This document shows, piece by piece, positions 1 through 5,414 of a stretch of DNA of 5,414 bases (position 1 is the first letter of the stretch; each line of letters starts with the position of its first letter). The position numbers and the translations under genes were made by a program. The notes beneath the pieces are model-generated. The model searched no databases. It saw only the letters and a program-made list of their open reading frames with translations, and was not told where the DNA came from. The stretch is taken from assembly GCA_003526465.1 (NCBI GenBank), contig DPWD01000353.1, positions 2,391-7,804 on the forward strand, read 5' to 3'. Origin of the DNA: Hyphomonadaceae bacterium. GTDB lineage: Bacteria; Pseudomonadota; Alphaproteobacteria; Caulobacterales; Aquidulcibacteraceae.

Positions 1-338
1 TCCTGGTGCATCGCCCCGATCTCGAACTATGGTTCGGCGGCGACAAAGTTGGCCTCGGCTGGTGGAACTATCCCGTGCCCGAGCAAGCGCTTGAGATCGG
101 CCTCCTCGCGCTCGGCGGCGGCGCCTGGATCGCCTCGCGCAAGCAGATCGGGCGCGCCGCGTGGCCCGCGCTCGTTTTCATCGCATTTCTCGTGGCGCTG
201 CAGATCGTGGCAATGCTGCAGCCGCAACCCGCCGGTCCGCTGCCGCCGCAGGCGGGAGTGACCGTACTTGCGGTGTATCTCGTCGTCGCCGCGCTTGCCG
301 GGCTCACGGATCTGCGGCACAAGCGCGCCGCAGCTTGA
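1..338 (+). CDS. Membrane protein of unknown function, C-terminal part (5' end cut by window)
   Basis: The frame is open from base 3 to the TGA at 336-338, and the visible part is about 110 residues. The only early start candidate is a GTG at 6-8. With five bases upstream no ribosome binding site can be judged, and the frame runs off the window edge, so I treat the gene as truncated. Counting from that GTG, three hydrophobic stretches look like membrane helices: about residues 28-43, 53-71 and 84-101. Before them is a polar, tryptophan-rich segment (LWFGGDKVGLGWWNYP). The protein ends in a basic tail (DLRHKRAAA), which would fit a cytoplasmic C terminus. The LGWWNYP-like segment reminds me of a family of small uncharacterised bacterial membrane proteins, but I cannot name it and assign no function. 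Only 18 nt separate it from the next gene, so the two are probably co-transcribed. Confidence 0.6.
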   Translation, partial: LVHRPDLELWFGGDKVGLGWWNYPVPEQALEIGLLALGGGAWIASRKQIGRAAWPALVFIAFLVALQIVAMLQPQPAGPLPPQAGVTVLAVYLVVAALAGLTDLRHKRAAA

Positions 339-356
339 CCAACAAGGAGCGCCTCC

Positions 357-755
357 ATGTCCACGAACGGCGAATTGATCAAGGGCTTATATGCCGCATT
401 CGCGCGGGGTGACGTTCCTAGCGTGCTCGCCGCGATGGCGCCCGACATCGTTTGGAACGAAGCGGAAAATTTTCCCTACGCTGATGGCAATCCTTATGTG
501 GGTCCCGAAGCAGTGCTGAATGGCGTGTTCGCGCGGCTGGGTGAGGAGTGGGACGGGTTTTCCGCCGTTCCTGATGAGATTATCGACGCTGGCGACACCA
601 TCGTTTCGCTTGGCCGCTATGGCGGGGCGCCGAAGGCCACAGGAAAGAAAATCAGCGCGCAATTCGCGCATGTGTGGCGCCTCAAGAGTGGGAAGGTCAC
701 ATCATTCCAGCAATACACTGACACACTGCAAGCAGTGCGCGTGATGGCGGCCTAG
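357..755 (+). CDS. SnoaL-like / NTF2-fold protein (ketosteroid-isomerase-like)
   Basis: This is a 132-residue protein, the usual size of a single-domain SnoaL/NTF2-like alpha+beta cone. Family hallmarks in order are an N-terminal helix with LIKGLYAAFARGD (residues 7-19), the LAAMAPDIVWNEAE segment (24-37, Trp33), a YVGPEAVLNGVFARL helix (47-61), and the strands TIVSLGRYGG (81-90), ISAQFAHVWRLKSGKV (99-114) and TSFQQYTDT (115-123). This fold serves polyketide cyclases, ketosteroid isomerases and many proteins of unknown role. The substrate cannot be read from the sequence, so I assign no reaction. The ATG start is well supported by AAGGAG at 344-349 with a 7-nt spacer. No signal peptide or membrane segment is visible, so it should be cytoplasmic. 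Codon choice looks less GC-biased than in the neighbouring ligA (runs such as GAAAATTTT), which may hint at weaker codon selection or a different history. It converges on ligA. Confidence 0.85.
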   Translation: MSTNGELIKGLYAAFARGDVPSVLAAMAPDIVWNEAENFPYADGNPYVGPEAVLNGVFARLGEEWDGFSAVPDEIIDAGDTIVSLGRYGGAPKATGKKISAQFAHVWRLKSGKVTSFQQYTDTLQAVRVMAA

Positions 756-785
756 CTACGCGATCAGGAAGCACGCCCGAGCCCT

Positions 786-883
786 ATATGGACCGCCGGC
801 GCGCATGCCGGCATACGCTGGCGTTGCGAGTGGAGCGCGCGCCTCCCGGCGCGCATGCCGGCGAGGGCCGCCGGCGGTCCATA

Positions 884-884
<1 letters not shown>
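786..884. repeat. REP/BIME-like palindromic element between convergent genes
   Basis: This 99-bp element has perfect 16-bp terminal inverted repeats: ATATGGACCGCCGGCG at 786-801 and its reverse complement at 869-884. Each end carries a REP-like unit made of GGACC, then GCCGGC, a 6- or 7-nt loop, and GCCGGC. Unit one is on the plus strand at 790-812 (loop 801-806). Unit two is on the minus strand at 880-857 (loop 869-863). The two therefore lie in inverted orientation, as in a bacterial interspersed mosaic element. A 17-bp direct repeat, CCGGCGCGCATGCCGGC, occurs at 796-812 and again at 846-862. The right terminus shares one base with the ligA TAA stop (884-886). No T-run follows either side, so it is not a classical rho-independent terminator, but the RNA hairpins could protect or end both converging transcripts. 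REP-like identity is inferred from structure and would need genome-wide copies to confirm. Confidence 0.7.
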
Positions 885-3241
<2,357 letters not shown>

Positions 3242-3244
<3 letters not shown>

Positions 3245-4090
3245 GAACACCTGCCCGAACGTGCGCCCGAACCAGCCGCGCCGTTCGGCTTCGTCCTCGG
3301 CGACTGGCGCGACGCCGGAATCGGTCATCAAGGCGAAGGACCGCTGGTACCAATCGCTGCCCGGAAAATTGTGCCCGAGGATCGCGGCCATGCGCTGGGC
3401 CTGATCGATCATGCCAACCGAAAGGTAGGATTCCACCAGACGGTGCAGCGCCTCGGGTGCGTGCGATGTGCGCTGAAAATTCGTATTCTCGATCACATTG
3501 CGGAAGCGGTTGATCGCCGCCAGGTGCTGGTCGCGGACCAGGTAATAGCGTCCTACCGACATCTCCTTGCCGGCCAATTGGTCGTAGACCATGTCCATCT
3601 TGAGCCGGGCGTCCTGCGCATAAGGGCTTTCGGGATAGCGGCGCACGACGTCGTTGAGAGCGGCCAGCGCGCGCTCGGTAGTGCCCTGGTCGCGGCCGAC
3701 ATCGAGGATGCGCTCGAAATGGCAAATGGCGACCAGATAGTAAGCATAAGGAGCGCTTTCGTTGCCGGGATGCAACGCTATGAAGCGCTGCGCGTCCTCG
3801 ATGGAATCGTCATATTGATTGGCCTGATAGTGCGAGAACGCTTCCATCAGCATGGAGCGCCGCGCCCACGACGAATAAGGATGCTGGCGCTCGACTTCCT
3901 CGAACGCGGCGAGCGCATCGGCCCAGCGTCTTTGGTCGAGCATCGCCGCGCCGCGATTGTAAAGCTGGGCGACCGGCTCGTCGACGAATTGTACGGCTTC
4001 GCGCGCTCGGTTTCCCCCGCATGCGCCCAATCCGGCGGCCAGGAGAGCCAACGCAAGCGTGTGCACGATCTGCTTTTGCCTGAGCTTCAT
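3242..4090 (-). CDS. bamD: Outer membrane protein assembly factor BamD (lipoprotein)
   Basis: BamD (also called ComL or YfiO) is the essential lipoprotein partner of BamA in the machinery that inserts beta-barrel proteins into the outer membrane. The 282-residue product begins with a lipoprotein signal: basic MKLRQKQ, a hydrophobic core at 11-20, and a lipobox LGAC with the lipidated Cys24. The residues after the cysteine are Gly-Gly, not Asp, which favours export to the outer membrane. The mature protein is a TPR solenoid, roughly 40-73, 75-108, 113-155, 160-200 and 210-245. Typical BamD phrases include LYNRGAAMLDQRRWADALAA, EEVERQHPYSSWA and RRYPESPYAQDA. The C terminus (260-282) is outside the TPRs. 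The ATG start is backed by a purine-rich GGAAGAGG at 4104-4097, 6 nt away. It lies downstream of lpxC across a 168-bp gap and immediately upstream of ligA. In many alphaproteobacteria recN follows bamD, and here it does not. Confidence 0.96.
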
Positions 4091-4258
4091 ACTTGGCCTC
4101 TTCCCGCTTCAGGCTCCGCCCGAGATCGTTGCGCGCCTCATCCGTCATCCCGGGTCTGGAATTGCGTGGTCAAGCAATTCCGATTCCGGCAGTGCCGCGT
4201 GATACAGGATGCCAGCGCCGCAGCAAAGCGCCAGCGGCTGTGCTGCGAACAGGGAATT
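4091..4258. other. lpxC-bamD intergenic gap with a perfect hairpin
   Basis: This 168-bp spacer contains no convincing gene. Its clearest structure is a perfect inverted repeat, GGAATTGC at 4158-4165 and GCAATTCC at 4174-4181, with an 8-nt loop. No T-run follows on the minus strand, so it is not a standard intrinsic terminator, though it could attenuate or process the lpxC-bamD transcript. On the minus strand TTGACC (4173-4168), in the loop, resembles a -35 box. I find only poor -10 candidates at the right spacing, so an internal bamD promoter here is possible but weak. The spacer is unusually long for this cluster, where the next junction is 12 nt. Confidence 0.45.
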
Positions 4259-5197
4259 TCAGCCGGCCGCGGCCATCGCCATGGCGGGCTCGCGGCGGCT
4301 CTCGGGCGCACTCTCGCAATCCCACATCCAGGCTTCCGGGCTGTCGAGCAGCGCGCGAACCAGGCGGGCGTTCAAGGCGTGCCCGGGCTGGTCCGCCACA
4401 AAACGGCCGCAAATGGGCGCGCCCGCGAGCGCTAGGTCGCCGACGGCGTCGAGCAGCTTGTGGCGGACGAATTCATCGTCAAACCGCAGCCCCTCGGGGT
4501 TCACCACCCGGCCCTCGTCGACCACCACAGCGTTCGCCATGGAAGCTCCGCGGCCAAGGCCCGCCGCGTGCATCCGCTCCACATCGGACAGGAAACCGAA
4601 GGTGCGCGCGTCAGCGATCTCGGTGAGGAAGTTTTCGCGCGTGAGGCTTATTTTGCGGCGCTGCACGCCGATTGCGGGGTCGGCGAAGCGAATGGTGACG
4701 TCCAGGTCAAGGCCATGGAAATCCCGCGCCGGCAGCAGCGCGGCGCTCTTAGCGCCCATGCGCACTTCGATCGGTTCCAGGATGCGGATGACGCGCCGGT
4801 CGGCATTCAGCGCCTTGACCCCGGCATTGGTCAGCACCTGCACGAACGGGGCGGAAGACCCGTCCAGGATCGGCAATTCCGGGCCATCGACCTCAACCAC
4901 GAGATTGTCGATGCCGAGGCCGGCGCATGCTGACATCAGGTGTTCAACCGTGCCAATCTCCACGCCGGCGGCGTTGCGCAACGTGGTGCTGTTGCGGGTC
5001 TCGGAGATGTTATCGGCATGAGCGCGGATCACATTATCCACACCGCGCACGTCAGTGCGAATAAACGCAATCCCCGCGTCGACGCCGGCTGGGGTCAACA
5101 CCAACCGCACATGGGCGCCAGAATGGACGCCGACGCCAGCGCAAACAGCTGGCCCAGCTATGGTTTTTTGAAGGCGCACTGAAAAGCTCTCGTCCAC
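4259..5197 (-). CDS. lpxC: UDP-3-O-acyl-N-acetylglucosamine deacetylase LpxC
   Basis: LpxC is the zinc-dependent cytoplasmic enzyme that catalyses the committed step of lipid A synthesis, removing acetate from UDP-3-O-acyl-GlcNAc. The GVGVHSG entry motif is followed by TVEHL, whose Glu and His match the E. coli catalytic Glu78 and zinc-ligand His79. Next come GIDN, PILDGSSAPFV, ARTFGF, and FVRHKLLDAVGD, with zinc ligands His and Asp corresponding to His238 and Asp242. GHALN supplies the catalytic His (E. coli His265). The length of about 312 residues is normal. All start candidates are GTG. The open frame reaches a GTG at 5284, but that adds a Gly/Arg-rich stretch unlike any LpxC and has no ribosome binding site. 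I chose 5197, with a G-rich run about 9 nt upstream. A GTG at 5179, which aligns exactly with the E. coli start and has GAGAG 7 nt upstream, is almost as likely. The stop is TGA at 4261-4259. Confidence 0.95.
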   Translation of the reverse strand: MDESFSVRLQKTIAGPAVCAGVGVHSGAHVRLVLTPAGVDAGIAFIRTDVRGVDNVIRAHADNISETRNSTTLRNAAGVEIGTVEHLMSACAGLGIDNLVVEVDGPELPILDGSSAPFVQVLTNAGVKALNADRRVIRILEPIEVRMGAKSAALLPARDFHGLDLDVTIRFADPAIGVQRRKISLTRENFLTEIADARTFGFLSDVERMHAAGLGRGASMANAVVVDEGRVVNPEGLRFDDEFVRHKLLDAVGDLALAGAPICGRFVADQPGHALNARLVRALLDSPEAWMWDCESAPESRREPAMAMAAAG

Positions 5198-5334
5198 GTT
5201 GGTAGGTCCCCCCGCTGCCGGGCGTGTTCGGGCCCCCCGACCCGCACCCCGTCTAAGGCGCCCCCAGCCCAGCCCACAACACACGTTGCGTTACGGTTTG
5301 TGACTGCTAAGCCCGGCAACAGAAGGACGGGCAA
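5198..5334. promoter_or_regulatory. Divergent intergenic region between lpxC and the right-edge gene
   Basis: This 137-bp region separates two divergent starts and should hold both promoters. The lpxC-proximal part (5201-5275) is rich in C-runs on the plus strand. On the minus strand a weak promoter candidate is TTGTGG at 5279-5274, a 17-nt spacer, then TTAGAC at 5256-5251. The match is poor and I give it little weight. No CtrA-type TTAA-N7-TTAA site is present. Confidence 0.4.
5286..5313 (+). promoter_or_regulatory. Possible housekeeping-sigma promoter for the right-edge gene
   Basis: TTGCGTT at 5286-5292 and GCTAAGCC at 5306-5313 are separated by 13 nt. This resembles the published Caulobacter housekeeping consensus TTGACGS - N10-14 - GCTANAWC, with the GCTA core and final C kept and mismatches elsewhere. 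Transcription would start near 5318-5321, giving a short leader just ahead of the AAGGA ribosome binding site at 5323-5327. The match was found by eye and no start site is known. Confidence 0.35.
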
Positions 5335-5414
5335 ATGAGTTCGGATCGGCGCGAACCGCCGGCGCTCGCTGTGGACGCGCTGATCGCGCAGGCCCGCCTT
5401 GGGGGGCCGGACGC
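5335..5414 (+). CDS. Unidentified protein, N-terminal 26 residues (3' end cut by window)
   Basis: An ATG at 5335-5337 opens a frame that stays open to the window edge, too short to appear as a full ORF here. It is preceded by AAGGA at 5323-5327 with a 7-nt spacer and by a plausible promoter at 5286-5313, which together support a real start. The visible protein begins MSSDRREPPALAVDALIAQA. It is a polar, Arg/Pro-containing lead followed by a likely helix (about residues 11-21), with no signal peptide. Codons are strongly G/C-ending, as in the resident genes. It is divergent from lpxC, so it is not part of the lipid A/outer-membrane transcription unit. I do not recognise the protein from this fragment. 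Confidence 0.6.
   Translation, partial: MSSDRREPPALAVDALIAQARLGGPD

Noticed and set aside
3810..4148. A minus-strand frame starting at ATG 4148 upstream of bamD (MTDEARNDLGRSLKREEAKY), a possible leader peptide or small protein
   Set aside because: The first residues look protein-like, but the frame continues for about 90 codons inside bamD in the wrong frame and lacks a clear ribosome binding site. It is most likely chance.
5198..5284. An N-terminal extension of LpxC starting with MCCGLGWGRL
   Set aside because: It begins at a GTG without a ribosome binding site, is low-complexity Gly/Arg, and has no counterpart in LpxC proteins I know, which start close to the QKTIAGP segment.

Overview
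This is a GC-rich window carrying a conserved housekeeping cluster on the minus strand, lpxC - bamD - ligA, read from about 5197 down to 884. Short pieces of other transcription units flank it. The cluster, the LigA protein with a long insertion between its helix-hairpin-helix motifs, a Caulobacter-style promoter at the right edge and heavy GTG start use all suggest an alphaproteobacterium. Caulobacterales/Hyphomonadaceae-like is my best guess. That placement rests on gene order and protein features recalled from memory, not on a search.

Layout, left to right. At 1-338 (+) is the 3' end of a small membrane-protein gene of unknown function, cut by the window edge. Eighteen bases later, with a good ribosome binding site, a SnoaL/NTF2-fold protein gene (357-755, +) follows and is probably co-transcribed. 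The gap between this gene and the convergent ligA (756-883) is mostly filled by a compact palindromic element (786-884). It has 16-bp perfect terminal inverted repeats and two inverted REP-like hairpin units, and its right end runs into the ligA stop codon. ligA (884-3229, -) encodes the NAD+-dependent DNA ligase. bamD (3242-4090, -) encodes the outer-membrane assembly lipoprotein and lies 12 nt upstream of ligA, in the same reading frame. A 168-bp gap holding an 8-bp perfect hairpin separates bamD from lpxC (4259 to about 5197, -), the committed-step deacetylase of lipid A synthesis. A divergent intergenic region (5198-5334) then leads to the first 26 codons of an unidentified plus-strand gene (5335 to the window end).

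Two of the three minus-strand genes serve the outer membrane: LpxC makes lipid A and BamD inserts beta-barrel proteins. LigA seals DNA nicks in replication and repair. In many alphaproteobacteria recN sits between bamD and ligA, and here it is absent from that slot.

I see no phage, CRISPR, toxin-antitoxin or defence module, and no convincing novel system. The most unusual object is the REP-like element abutting the ligA stop codon.
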